Source of the DNA: Cyanobium sp. N.Huapi 1H5 | GTDB lineage: Bacteria > Cyanobacteriota > Cyanobacteriia > PCC-6307 > Cyanobiaceae | Reading direction: 5' to 3' | Length of the DNA: 64,000 bases | Assembly: GCF_024345535.1 (NCBI RefSeq) | Contig: NZ_JAGQBH010000001.1 | Coordinates: forward strand, 62,001 to 126,000 | Shown: in pieces, positions 51,727 to 60,557 of the stretch | Layout of the letters: the number at the start of each line of letters is the position of its first letter | How positions within the stretch are numbered: position 1 is the stretch's first letter | Program-made: the position numbers and the translations under genes | The notes under the pieces: generated by a model | Told to the model about the DNA's origin: nothing | The model's database searches: none | The model's input: only the letters and a program-made list of their open reading frames with translations

Positions 51727-54477
51727 ATGACTACCACCGAATTCACAGGGGCCCAACCATCTCTTTCCCCCCTGTTCCCTGAACTTCCGAGCCCGGCAAG
51801 ACGCTCCTCCGATACAACCCTCAGCCTGTTGGTGGACGCGGCCCCGGCCGCCGCCGAAGCGCCCGCCAACCTGATCAACGCCGTTCTGGCCACGACCAAG
51901 GCCTCACCGCCCGCCAACGGCTCAGGCCACAGCCTGGAGAGCCTCGAAGCCAGCTTTTCGGCTCCGGCCGCCCAGGCCGCCGCTGGGGAACCCGTCTTCC
52001 AGAACGGTGTCACCCTCGCCGCCACCCCGACGGTGGCCACCAGCAGCCACCAGGCGCTGAACGATCCCTGGCCCGGAGAAGCGTCCGGCACGGCCGCCGC
52101 TTCCATGGCACCCACCTGCGGCTGCCGGGCCTGCAGCGTGCTGGCCGTCACCACCGGTGACGGTGCCGCCGCCTGGGACACCACCACCGACCAGGCGCCC
52201 CTGGTCCTCAACAGCCTGGTCACCCTGGGCACGGGCGTGGACCTGAGCAATGTGTTCCGGCTGCACAGCAACCCGACCGCCACGAAGACGATCTATCTCG
52301 ACTTCGACGGCTACCAGATCAACAACAGCCCCTGGGAGAACGGCGGCAACCTCAGCCTGAAGGGCTTCTACAGCACCCTCGATTCCACCGCCCTCACGGA
52401 AATCCAGCGCATCTGGCAACGGGTGGCCGAGGACTTCGCCCCCTTCAACGTCAACGTCACCACCCAGGACCCGGGCACCGAAGCCCTGCGCAAGTTCGGG
52501 ACTGGCGATGACCGCTGGGGCATCCGGGTGGCCTTCACCAGCAACCTCAACCTGCTCACCGGCAAGGCGATCACCAACGCCGGTGGTGGCGGCACCGCCT
52601 ACTACAACAGCTTCAACTGGAGCACCGACGACGTGGCCTTGGTGTTCAACCGGGGTGAATACACCGCCGCTGAGACAGCCAGCCACGAAGTCGGCCACAC
52701 CCTCGGCCTCACCCACGACGGCGCCGGCACCACCACGGAGTACTACGGCGGCCACGGCGGCATCGGACCCACCAGCTGGGGCACGATCATGGGGGCGTCC
52801 TGGCTGGGCAACGACGAGAACGTCACCCAGTGGAGCAACGCCCAGTACCTCGGCGCCAACAACGCCCAGGACGACCTCGCCACGATCACCAGCGGCAACG
52901 GCTTCACCTACAACGTCGATGACCACGGCAGCACCTTCAGCACCGCCACGGCGCTCACCGGGCTGACCTTCAGCAGCTTCGGCATCATCGAGCGCAACAC
53001 CGACATCGACATGTTCCGGTTCGACACCGGCGCCGGTCTGGTGACCTTCAACATCGTCAACGCCTCGCGCGCCTTCGTCGGCAGCGCCGGCAGCTTCACC
53101 ACCCAGTACCTCGCCGCCCGCGGCCCCAACCTGGACATCGCCGCGACCCTCTACCGGGCCGACGGCAGCGTCGTCCAGACCTTCAACCCGGCCGATCTGA
53201 CCACGGCCAGCTTCTCCACCACCCTCGCCGCCGGCACCTATTACCTCGGCATCGACGGCGTCGGCTTCGGCAACCCCCTGGCCCCCATCCCCTTCGGCTA
53301 CACCGACTACGGCAGCCTCGGCCAGTACATGCTGAGCGGCACTGTCCAGCCCACCGGCAGCACCCCGCCGCCCCCCACCACAACCACCCCACCGCCCACC
53401 AGCACCACCCTCCAGGTGCTTGATCCCAACGGCACCGTCCAGCTGCTGCGCGACACAACCAACAACCGGGTCTCCGTTCGCGTCAACGGCATCACCTCCG
53501 CCGTCCGCTTCCAGGGCAGCCAGATCACGACCACCCAGTTCGCCGATCGCCAGATCCTCGCCGCGGAAACCAACGCCGCCGGCCAGAACCAGATCCTCTG
53601 GAAGGTGGTCTCCACCGGCCAGATCCGCACCTGGACGCTCGATGGCAACTGGAACTTCCTCACCTCCGACAACAACCTGACCACACCCACCAGCAGCGCC
53701 GGCCTGCTGCTCCAGCAGCAGTTCATGGTCGATGCCAACGGCACCCCGCTGACCGGCACCAGCCAGCCCCCGACAACAACCACGACCACGCCCCCCACAA
53801 CGACCCCGCCGCCGCCCACGGGCACCACCCTCCAGGTGCTGGATCCCAACGGGGCCGTCCAGCTGCTGCGCGACACCGTCACCAACCGGGTCTCCGTCCG
53901 CGTCAACGGCATCACCTCCGCCGTCCGCTACCAGGGCAACCAGATCACGGCCACCCAGTTCGCCGACCGCCAGATCCTGGCCGCGGAAACCAACAGCTCC
54001 GGCCAGAACCAGATCCTCTGGAAGGTGGTCTCAACCGGCCAGATCCGCACCTGGACCCTGGATCGCAGCTGGAACTTCGTCTCCTCCAACGCCCTGGCCA
54101 CTCCCTCCAGCAGCGCCGGTCAGCTCCTGCTCCAGCAGTTCGCCGTCGATGCCAGCGGCTCTCCGCTCACCGGCACGGCTCTGAACGCCGTCCTGGAAAC
54201 GGGCGAACCTGAGACGGTCGACCCGATCATCGGCGGCGGCACCAGCCTCGCCCCGGCCAGCTTCGACGACATCGCCGGCGCCCCGATGGCCTTCGACGAG
54301 GCCCTGACCTCCGATCCGCTGCTCAGCGGCGAGCCGATCATGGCCCTGACGGAGCTCGCCTCCCTCGGCGGCAGCCAACCCCTTGCCACCGACCCCCTGG
54401 CCTCCCCGTTCCCGGCCGCCGGCTTCGGAGCCACAGCGACCACCCCCTGGCTGGTCGACACCCAGCCCCTGCTTTGA
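51727..54477 (+). CDS. large secreted-type zinc metalloprotease with duplicated C-terminal domain
   Basis: The 916-residue protein has a disordered Ala-rich N-terminus without a Sec signal. A catalytic domain follows with SHEVGHTLGLTHDG (His320, Glu321, His324, His330), the HExxHxxGxxH(D) zinc site. A beta-rich domain comes next (GTYYLGIDGVGFG). Two ~115-residue copies of a domain starting TTLQVLDPNG are joined by Pro/Thr linkers (PPPPTTTTPPPTST). The C-terminus is acidic and lacks a PEP-CTERM tail. Export by a type I system is possible but not shown. No inhibitor gene nearby. Confidence 0.85.
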   Translation: MTTTEFTGAQPSLSPLFPELPSPARRSSDTTLSLLVDAAPAAAEAPANLINAVLATTKASPPANGSGHSLESLEASFSAPAAQAAAGEPVFQNGVTLAATPTVATSSHQALNDPWPGEASGTAAASMAPTCGCRACSVLAVTTGDGAAAWDTTTDQAPLVLNSLVTLGTGVDLSNVFRLHSNPTATKTIYLDFDGYQINNSPWENGGNLSLKGFYSTLDSTALTEIQRIWQRVAEDFAPFNVNVTTQDPGTEALRKFGTGDDRWGIRVAFTSNLNLLTGKAITNAGGGGTAYYNSFNWSTDDVALVFNRGEYTAAETASHEVGHTLGLTHDGAGTTTEYYGGHGGIGPTSWGTIMGASWLGNDENVTQWSNAQYLGANNAQDDLATITSGNGFTYNVDDHGSTFSTATALTGLTFSSFGIIERNTDIDMFRFDTGAGLVTFNIVNASRAFVGSAGSFTTQYLAARGPNLDIAATLYRADGSVVQTFNPADLTTASFSTTLAAGTYYLGIDGVGFGNPLAPIPFGYTDYGSLGQYMLSGTVQPTGSTPPPPTTTTPPPTSTTLQVLDPNGTVQLLRDTTNNRVSVRVNGITSAVRFQGSQITTTQFADRQILAAETNAAGQNQILWKVVSTGQIRTWTLDGNWNFLTSDNNLTTPTSSAGLLLQQQFMVDANGTPLTGTSQPPTTTTTTPPTTTPPPPTGTTLQVLDPNGAVQLLRDTVTNRVSVRVNGITSAVRYQGNQITATQFADRQILAAETNSSGQNQILWKVVSTGQIRTWTLDRSWNFVSSNALATPSSSAGQLLLQQFAVDASGSPLTGTALNAVLETGEPETVDPIIGGGTSLAPASFDDIAGAPMAFDEALTSDPLLSGEPIMALTELASLGGSQPLATDPLASPFPAAGFGATATTPWLVDTQPLL
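53403..54180. repeat. intragenic domain duplication, 420-base offset
   Basis: The stretch beginning CACCACCCTCCAGGTGCT at 53403 recurs at 53823 with high identity over about 350 bases. It encodes two domains with VSVRVNGITSAVR, FADRQILAAETN and NQILWKVVSTGQIRTWTLD in each. High identity points to recent duplication or gene conversion. Confidence 0.9.
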
Positions 54478-54517
54478 CAGCTCGCCCACGCGCCGGCGTT
54501 TCACGGCTGATCGATCC

Positions 54518-54547
54518 AAGAGCCGCTGCCTCACCGCAGCGGCTCTT
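54518..54547. terminator. perfect 12-bp stem-loop between convergent genes
   Basis: AAGAGCCGCTGC (54518-54529) pairs perfectly with GCAGCGGCTCTT (54536-54547) around a 6-base loop. It lies between the metalloprotease stop and the convergent grrM stop, so it can end transcription from both sides. No long T-run follows. Confidence 0.8.
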
Positions 54548-54568
54548 CTGCTTGGGCCCTCAGGGGGA

Positions 54569-55744
54569 TCAGGACGCCAGCCCCAGGGCCTCCTCGAGGC
54601 CGGCGAGCACCACATCGGCGGTGATCTTGATCCGATAGCGGCAGGCCTGGGTTTCGCTGCAGGCGAAGGTGCCGTGCTCCCAGTACTTGTTGCTGCCGGC
54701 GCCGCCGCCGCAGAGGCCGAAGTAGGCACACTCGTCCCGGCAGCGGTCGGTGCCGGCGCGCATGTCCGCCAGGATGCGCCGGAACTTGGCACTGGCCGCG
54801 ATCGAGACGAGGCTGTCGGTCTGGACGTGGCCGAGGACGAAGTCGCCGTAGGTGTCGGTGTGCACCGCCAGCAGCTCGGGGTCGAAGGTGGAGATCGCCC
54901 CCCTCGCATCCACGTTGACGATGGCGAAGGGGTTGTTCATGTCGGTGCAGGCCAGCCGGGCATCGGCCTGGGCCAGGCTGCAGATGCCCTCGAACTCCCG
55001 CACCCGCATCACCTCGGGCCGCTCCTGCCACAGCGCCCAGAAGCGCTCCAGAAAACGGCGGTAGGCGGCTTCGGCCCGGGGGCGGCTGAGGGTGGAGACC
55101 CTGTTCTCCCCTTCGGTCTCCTCCATGTTGAAGGCCACGTCGGTGATGCCGTTGTCGACGAAGAAGGCGTAGAGCTCATCGGCGTGGCCGAGGGACTCCT
55201 CGGTGATCACGGCGATCACCTGGAAGGGGATGCCGCGGCGACGCAGGTGCTCGATGCCGCGCAGCGTGGCGGCATGGGTGCCCAGGCCGGTGCGGGTGCG
55301 GCGGTGGACGTCGTGCAGGAAGGCGGGTCCGTCCATGCTCACGCCCACGGCGATGCCGTTGCGCTCGAAGCAGTCGCACCAGGCCTCGTTGATCAGCGTG
55401 GCGTTGGTCTGCACCGACTGGTGGATCGTCAGGGGCTCCCCCTGCCAGCCCTCCAGCGCCCGCCGCACGCAGTCCGCGGCCGCGTCATAGAAGGCGATCG
55501 GCACGGTGAGCGGTTCGCCGGCATGCCAGAGCAGGGTGAAATCGCCGCCCACATAGGGGCTCTCCAGCACCCGCGCCAGGGCCGCCTCCAGCAGCTGCAG
55601 TGACAACCGCTGCCGGTCGTCCCGGTTGGGCAGATAGCAGTAATCGCAGTCGAGGTTGCAGTAGGGCGTGGGCTGGACCACCAGCAGCTGCAAGGGACCG
55701 AACCCTTCCGGGTTGCCCGGTGGCGGGGCGCCGGAGGTGGTCAC
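54569..55744 (-). CDS. grrM: radical SAM/SPASM cyclophane-forming maturase GrrM
   Basis: The 391-residue enzyme has the [4Fe-4S] motif CNLDCDYC (Cys29, Cys33, Cys36) and a C-terminal SPASM-type Cys set (CRDECAYFGLCGGG...FACSETQAC). GrrM enzymes link aromatic residues to a side chain two residues on (aromatic-x-Asn) in GrrA, forming three-residue cyclophanes. The GTG start overlaps the grrA1 stop (GTGA at 55741-55744). It is the only maturase for two grrA genes here. Confidence 0.92.
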   Translation of the reverse strand: MTTSGAPPPGNPEGFGPLQLLVVQPTPYCNLDCDYCYLPNRDDRQRLSLQLLEAALARVLESPYVGGDFTLLWHAGEPLTVPIAFYDAAADCVRRALEGWQGEPLTIHQSVQTNATLINEAWCDCFERNGIAVGVSMDGPAFLHDVHRRTRTGLGTHAATLRGIEHLRRRGIPFQVIAVITEESLGHADELYAFFVDNGITDVAFNMEETEGENRVSTLSRPRAEAAYRRFLERFWALWQERPEVMRVREFEGICSLAQADARLACTDMNNPFAIVNVDARGAISTFDPELLAVHTDTYGDFVLGHVQTDSLVSIAASAKFRRILADMRAGTDRCRDECAYFGLCGGGAGSNKYWEHGTFACSETQACRYRIKITADVVLAGLEEALGLAS

Positions 55745-56148
55745 CAGAAGTTGCGGAAGCCGCCATTGCGGAAGCCGCCGTTCCCCCAGCCCCCGTTACG
55801 GAAGCCGCCGTTGCCCCAGCCGCCATTGCGGAAACCGCCGTTGCCCCAGCCGCCGTTGCGGAAGCCGCCGTTGCCCCAGCCGAAGCGGGGCCCGCCGCCG
55901 TTCACGAAGATGTAGGCGAGGCGGCCGTCAGGGGCCTTGGCCCGGCCCTCCGCCCCCGCCGGCTGGCCCGTGGCCTGGCCCATGGCCTCCGAGATGCGCC
56001 GCAGCCGGGCGTCGATGGAGCCGGGCGCCGCCTCCAGGGGGGGTGAGGACGGTGCGTCGATGACCGCCCTGGCCCCTGCGGCGGCCGGCGCCAGGGCGGC
56101 CAGCAACAGCAGGAAACCGAACAGACCGGAACGGGGGTGGTTCGTCAT
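55741..56148 (-). CDS. grrA: GrrA-type RiPP precursor 1
   Basis: The 135-residue precursor has a signal peptide (to about residue 27), a leader with IDARLRRISEAMGQA, and a Gly-rich core at about residues 78-135. The core has four GWGNGGFRNG-type units and ends NGGFRNFW. I count ten aromatic-x-Asn motifs: one FVN, four WGN and five FRN, each a possible crosslink site. It is translationally coupled to grrM. The product is probably exported. Confidence 0.92.
   Translation of the reverse strand: MTNHPRSGLFGFLLLLAALAPAAAGARAVIDAPSSPPLEAAPGSIDARLRRISEAMGQATGQPAGAEGRAKAPDGRLAYIFVNGGGPRFGWGNGGFRNGGWGNGGFRNGGWGNGGFRNGGWGNGGFRNGGFRNFW
55750..55880. repeat. 30-base tandem repeats encoding the GrrA core
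   Basis: Four nearly identical 30-base units (for example at 55765-55885, each containing CCGCCGTTGCCCCAGCC on the plus strand) encode GGFRNGGWGN units on the minus strand. The high nucleotide identity suggests expansion by slippage or recombination. Confidence 0.75.
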
Positions 56149-56204
56149 CGGGTTGCTGCCAGGAAGGAACGGGGAGGCGGAAGGGTGGGGCGGAACGGGT
56201 GGCC

Positions 56205-57164
56205 TCAGGGGCGGGGCGCCGGGGCGGGGGCCGCCAGCAGGAGGCCTTCGCGGGTGATCAGCACCGACTCGAAGAAGGCCCGCACCCGGTCGGAGGGGAG
56301 CGCCAGCACACCGGTGGGGCCGAACCAGGGGGCGACGCTGGCCACCGCATCGGGGCGACCCTCCAGGTAGCCCTGGAAGAGGCTGGCGATGGCCAGGTTG
56401 ACCACGTTCAGCAGCCGGGAATTGTTCTCCGGCACGATGCAGCCGACGCCGTAGCTCACGTAGGGCTGCTCAGGCACCAGGGCCACTCCGGAGAGCTTGC
56501 GCTCGTGCCGCAGGCCGGCCAGCACGTTGGCATCGCCCAGCACCCCCGCCACCTTCTTCTGCTCGAGGGCCGTGACGGCCTGGGGCAGGGTGGGGAAGCT
56601 GACCGCCTTGGCACTGGGCTGGAGGGAGCCGAGGAAGCCGGCCCCGAGCGAACCCTCCACCACCGCGATGGGCTGGCCGGCGAGGGAGGCGGGGGACCCG
56701 TCGAGGCCGCCGCTGCGGGTGAGCAGCCTCAGGCCGGAGAGACCGATGGGCAGGGAGAAGTCCACGAGCTTCTCCCGCTCCCAGCTGAAGGGCACCCCAC
56801 AGGCGAGGCCTGCCTTGCCACTGGCGACGGCCTCCACCGTGACGCCCGTGTTGTCGACGGGGGCGAAGCGGATCCGCACCGACTCACCGAGCTCCGCCTT
56901 GAGCTGGCGATCGATGCGCCGGGCCAGGTCGATGGCGTAGCCCTCCGGCTCCCCCTTCGGCCCCATCCGGATCAGGGGCGGGCTGTCGGCGGGACCCACC
57001 ATCAGCACCTCCCCGGATTTCGCCGCCTGCTCCAGCACGGCGTCGGCGGCGTGGGCCGGCAGGGCAGCCGACAGGGCGCAGAGACAGGCCACCGATCCGA
57101 GGGCCAGGGCCCTGCCGCGGCGGGATCGGATGGAACCGGGGGCCACCACAGCGGGAGAATCCAT
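56205..57164 (-). CDS. grrP: GrrP-type extracellular solute-binding-like protein 1
   Basis: From ATG 57164 the protein has 319 residues: a twin-Arg-containing signal region ending LPAHA, then a periplasmic-binding-protein type II fold. DAVLEQAAKSGEVLMVGPAD is the GrrP N-terminus, and ACGVPFSWEREKLVDFSLPI and CIVPENNSRLLNVVNLAIAS follow. GrrP proteins are orphan binding proteins always near grrA/grrM; the ligand is unknown. 56 bases separate it from grrA1. Confidence 0.88.
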   Translation of the reverse strand: MDSPAVVAPGSIRSRRGRALALGSVACLCALSAALPAHAADAVLEQAAKSGEVLMVGPADSPPLIRMGPKGEPEGYAIDLARRIDRQLKAELGESVRIRFAPVDNTGVTVEAVASGKAGLACGVPFSWEREKLVDFSLPIGLSGLRLLTRSGGLDGSPASLAGQPIAVVEGSLGAGFLGSLQPSAKAVSFPTLPQAVTALEQKKVAGVLGDANVLAGLRHERKLSGVALVPEQPYVSYGVGCIVPENNSRLLNVVNLAIASLFQGYLEGRPDAVASVAPWFGPTGVLALPSDRVRAFFESVLITREGLLLAAPAPAPRP

Positions 57165-57268
57165 TCGCCGATTCGTCAACGTGCTGCACCTTAGGGGTGG
57201 TTCCCCGGCTTGCCCACGGAAGCTTCCGGGCTTGAAACGCAGGCTCCGGTGCTGTCCCTGAAGGGGGC

Positions 57269-57679
57269 CTACCAGTTGCGGAAGGCCCCACCGCGTACGC
57301 CGCCCCCATTCACGAAGCCGCCCCCGCCCCTGGCATTGACGAAACCGCCGCCCCCGTTGCGGAAGCCGGCGCCACCGCCGTAATAGGGGTGACCATTGAC
57401 GAAGCCGCCGCCGCCGGCCACATTGCCCCATCCGCCCCGGCCGGCGTTGGCAAAGCCGTAGGCCAGCCGCTGATCAGCGGCGGCAGCCCCGTCCGCCCCG
57501 CCCCCTTCTGTCTGGGCGCGGAACGCTGCGCTGATGCGCTGCAGCCGTTGCTCGATCGTGGCTCCGCTGGCCGGCGAGGGCAGCAGGGCGGCCTGCGCGG
57601 CGGCGGGGGCGGTCAGGGCCGCCAGCGCCAGGGTGAAACCGAGCAGGGCCGTGCGGGAGGAGATGGGCATGGGAAGCAT
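57269..57679 (-). CDS. grrA: GrrA-type RiPP precursor 2
   Basis: The 136-residue precursor has a signal peptide, a leader with IEQRLQRISAAFRAQ and a Gly-rich core. The core differs from copy 1: motifs are WGN, FVN, FRN, FVN, FVN, FRN (six aromatic-x-Asn), ending AFRNW. It thus diverges strongly in core while keeping the leader. ATG 57679 or 57670 may be the start. It lies 4 bases after grrP2 and 104 bases before grrP1. Confidence 0.9.
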   Translation of the reverse strand: MLPMPISSRTALLGFTLALAALTAPAAAQAALLPSPASGATIEQRLQRISAAFRAQTEGGGADGAAAADQRLAYGFANAGRGGWGNVAGGGGFVNGHPYYGGGAGFRNGGGGFVNARGGGGFVNGGGVRGGAFRNW

Positions 57680-57683
57680 CCGC

Positions 57684-58802
57684 TTATCGGGCAGGGGAGG
57701 CGGGGGCGGCCGCCGATGGGGTCGTTGCCGGCAGGGGCCGGACCCGTTCGTAGTTGAGCAGAACGGACTGGAAATAGGCCTTGATCACCTCGGGAGGCAG
57801 CTCCAGGACTCCCTTGGGACCCAGCCAGCGGTTGACGCTGGCCACGGCCGCCGGTTCATCGTCGAGGTAGCCCTGCACCAGCCGGGCGATGGCCAGATTG
57901 ACCAGGTTGCGGAAGGTGGAATTGTCTTCCGGGAGGATGCAGCCCACCGCAAAGCGGGAGAAGGGCTCCGCGGGCACCAGGCCGTAACCCTTGCCACCAA
58001 GGCTCTGGATGGCACCGGCGAGCAGCAGGGAATCACCCCCCACGCCATCCACCTGGCCGGCCATCAGCGCCCGCACCGCCGGCTCGATTCCGGCGAACGG
58101 GACCCGCACCGCCGTCGGCTGCACGGCCGCGATGGTGGCGCTGCCCAGGGAGTCCTTCACCACGCCGATCCGCTTAACCGCCATCGAGGCCGCTGAGCCA
58201 TCGAGGCCCCCCTGCCGGGTGAGCACCCGGATCCCGGAGAGGGCGAAGGGCATGGAGAAGTCGACATACATCTCCCGCTCCCAGGTGAACTGAACCCCAC
58301 AGGCCAGGTCCACATCACCGCGGCTCACGTCACGGAACACCGCCAGCGGATCCGCATTGGCGGTGTAGACGATCTTCACCGGCCGGTTGAGATAGGTGGA
58401 GACCTCCGCCTCGATCAACCGGGCCACATCGAGGCTGTAGCCCACCAGCGACTTGCTGGCATCGCGGTAGGCGAAGGGCACCATGTCGGTGGGGCCGGCC
58501 ATGGTGATCTCGCCGGTGCGCGCCGCCTGCTCAAGCACCGACTCGGCCCTGGCTGCCAGGGGGCTGGCCAGGGCCGCCACCAGCGCCAGCAGCAAGGAAC
58601 GTCCGGCCACGGCGGAGCGCCGCGCCCAGGCGGGGGCGGCGCTCGGAACGGCTTTGCGTCGGGGTGTGGGCTGCGGAAGCTTGGGAAGCGGAGAGGGTCG
58701 CTGCGGCACGCGGGTCGGCGCTGGGGGGCATCGAGGCTCACTCTGACAACCGATCGGGGGCGGAGCCACGTCGACCGGGGGAGTGAGGTGGAACTTCACC
58801 AT
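57684..58802 (-). CDS. grrP: GrrP-type extracellular solute-binding-like protein 2
   Basis: Paralogue of GrrP1, with AESVLEQAARTGEITMAGPTD, ACGVQFTWEREMYVDFSMPF and CILPEDNSTFRNLVNLAIAR. From ATG 58802 it is 372 residues, with about 60 Pro-rich residues before the signal-peptide hydrophobic core (SLLLALVAALASPLAARA). A start further downstream (for example the GTG coding VPQRPSPLP) is likely. It is first in the grr operon, 31 bases after nadC on the same strand. Confidence 0.86.
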   Translation of the reverse strand: MVKFHLTPPVDVAPPPIGCQSEPRCPPAPTRVPQRPSPLPKLPQPTPRRKAVPSAAPAWARRSAVAGRSLLLALVAALASPLAARAESVLEQAARTGEITMAGPTDMVPFAYRDASKSLVGYSLDVARLIEAEVSTYLNRPVKIVYTANADPLAVFRDVSRGDVDLACGVQFTWEREMYVDFSMPFALSGIRVLTRQGGLDGSAASMAVKRIGVVKDSLGSATIAAVQPTAVRVPFAGIEPAVRALMAGQVDGVGGDSLLLAGAIQSLGGKGYGLVPAEPFSRFAVGCILPEDNSTFRNLVNLAIARLVQGYLDDEPAAVASVNRWLGPKGVLELPPEVIKAYFQSVLLNYERVRPLPATTPSAAAPASPAR

Positions 58803-58833
58803 GGAGGCGGCCTGGCTCAGGCGCCGGCCGGGC

Positions 58834-59712
58834 TCAGGCCAGCGTCGCCGCGAAGCGCATGCTGAGATCCAGCCAGGGGCTGCGGGTGACCGGGGCGCTG
58901 GTGGAAATCAGATCGATGCCGGTGGCGGCGTAGGCGGCCAGCTGCTCGGGCCGCACCCCGGAGGCCTCCAGCACCACCGCCGGCGCCAGGGCCCGCAGCC
59001 GGGGCACCAGGTCCGCCAAGGCCGCGGGGGTGAAGTCGTCGAGCAGCACCGCATCGGCCCCCGCCCGCACGGCGGCCTCGGCTTCGGCGGCGGATTCGGC
59101 CTCCACGATCACCCGCGCCGGCCAGGGGGCCGAGGCCCGCACCGCCGCGATCGCCGCCGCCACGCCGCCGGACCAGGCCAGGTGGTTCTCCTTGAGCATG
59201 GCGGCATCGTCGAGGCCGAGGCGGTGGTTGCAGCCGCCGCCGCAGCGCACCGCGTACTTCTCCAGCACCCGCAGGCCCGGGGTGGTCTTGCGGGTGTCGG
59301 CCAGGCGCACACCGGTGCCCGCCAGCACCTGCACCAGGGCGGCGGTGGCGGTGGCGATGCCCGAGAGGCGCATGGCCAGGTTGAGGGCCGTGCGCTCCGC
59401 CGCCACCAGGGCCGCCGCCGGCCCCTCCAGCTCCAGCAGCCGCTGGCCGGCCACCACCGGCTCGCCATCGCCCACCAGCAGCCGCACCGAGGCCCGGGGA
59501 TCGAGCAGCGCCAGCAGCGGCCCCACCAGCACCCCGCCGCAGAACACGCCCTCGGCGCGGGTGACCCAGTGGGCCCGGCCGCTGCGACCCACCAGGGCTG
59601 GAGCCGTCAGATCGCCGCGGCCGATGTCCTCATCCAGCCACTGGCGCAGCTGGGCCTCCAGCGCCGGGGAGAAGGACAGCACCGGGGCCGGGGCCCGACC
59701 GGGTGAGATCAC
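58834..59712 (-). CDS. nadC: nicotinate-nucleotide diphosphorylase (carboxylating)
   Basis: NadC (quinolinate phosphoribosyltransferase) makes nicotinate mononucleotide for NAD synthesis. The 292-residue protein shows DEDIGRGDLTAPAL, LADTRKTTPGLRVLEKYAVRCGGG in part (ADTRKTTPGLRVLEKYAV), NHRLGLDDAAMLKENH and VLLDDFTP, all typical. The start is a GTG at 59712. It is 8 bases after the DUF4079 gene. Confidence 0.97.
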   Translation of the reverse strand: MISPGRAPAPVLSFSPALEAQLRQWLDEDIGRGDLTAPALVGRSGRAHWVTRAEGVFCGGVLVGPLLALLDPRASVRLLVGDGEPVVAGQRLLELEGPAAALVAAERTALNLAMRLSGIATATAALVQVLAGTGVRLADTRKTTPGLRVLEKYAVRCGGGCNHRLGLDDAAMLKENHLAWSGGVAAAIAAVRASAPWPARVIVEAESAAEAEAAVRAGADAVLLDDFTPAALADLVPRLRALAPAVVLEASGVRPEQLAAYAATGIDLISTSAPVTRSPWLDLSMRFAATLA

Positions 59713-59720
59713 GGGCCGCC

Positions 59721-60458
59721 TCAGCTGCCGGCGGCGCCGACGGGGGGGGCGGGCATCGGAGGCGGGGCGAAGGGCGGGCAGACCCGCTTCACAGGATCAC
59801 AGGCATAGATGGTGGGTTTCTGCCAGGCCAGGGGGATCTCCAGCAGATCGCGGCTGCCGGTGATCCCCTGCGCCACGAACAGCACCGCCGCCAGGATGGA
59901 GGCGCTCAGGTGGATCCGGCGCCAGCGCAGCTCCTTGAGGATCTCCGGGCGGGCAGCCATCGAGAAGATCATCAGGCCCACCACACCAACCCCGGCCCAG
60001 TAGTGGGACTGCCAGAACTCGGGACTCAGGGGATTGTCGCTGAGGCGCCACACCTCCTTCTGGGCACCGAGGCCGAGCACCCCGGCCCAGGTGAGCAGGG
60101 CGAAGACGAGCCGGTAGCCCTTGGCCTTCACCCGCCAGAGGGCCAGCAGGGACACCACCGTGCCCACCAGCACCAGCAGCAGCTGCAGGGCGCGGCCCGG
60201 GCCGCCGTCGAAACCCTCCGCCGGCTGCTTGGTGACGATCACCACGGTCAGGGCCACAAGCACCAGCAGCACCACCCCCGCCGAGAGCCACTGGCCCAGG
60301 TCGGCGTGGTCGCGGCCGGTGGTGGGCGGCAGCTTGGCCTTCTCGACCCGGCGCTGGCGGGCCTGGACCCCGAGCCGCACCACCATGCCGATCAGGGGAT
60401 AGATCAGCACCACCGCCAGGGCGGGGTGCAGGATCCAGAGCCAGTCGACCGTTTGCAT
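59721..60458 (-). CDS. DUF4079 family membrane protein
   Basis: From ATG 60458 (MQTVDWLWILHPALAVV) the protein has 245 residues with about six hydrophobic helices, a basic loop (QARQRRVEKAKLPPTTGRDH) and conserved His in HPALAVV and SHYWAG. This is the cyanobacterial DUF4079 pattern; the function is unknown, and a heme-linked role is only a guess. The C-terminus is Pro-rich. It is 99 bases after mnmE and precedes nadC. Confidence 0.85.
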   Translation of the reverse strand: MQTVDWLWILHPALAVVLIYPLIGMVVRLGVQARQRRVEKAKLPPTTGRDHADLGQWLSAGVVLLVLVALTVVIVTKQPAEGFDGGPGRALQLLLVLVGTVVSLLALWRVKAKGYRLVFALLTWAGVLGLGAQKEVWRLSDNPLSPEFWQSHYWAGVGVVGLMIFSMAARPEILKELRWRRIHLSASILAAVLFVAQGITGSRDLLEIPLAWQKPTIYACDPVKRVCPPFAPPPMPAPPVGAAGS

Positions 60459-60557
60459 TCGCCGCTGGGAATCGCTCCCCAAAGCATTGGCGTTGGAGGT
60501 TAAGCGGTCAACAGGGGTGAGCGTTTCGTGATGGCGGCGGGCGTTACGTCGGGGGGG

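Noticed and set aside
55741-55885. Repeated units that look like a CRISPR array
   Set aside because: The 30-base units are contiguous, without spacers, and lie in frame inside grrA where they encode the core repeats.
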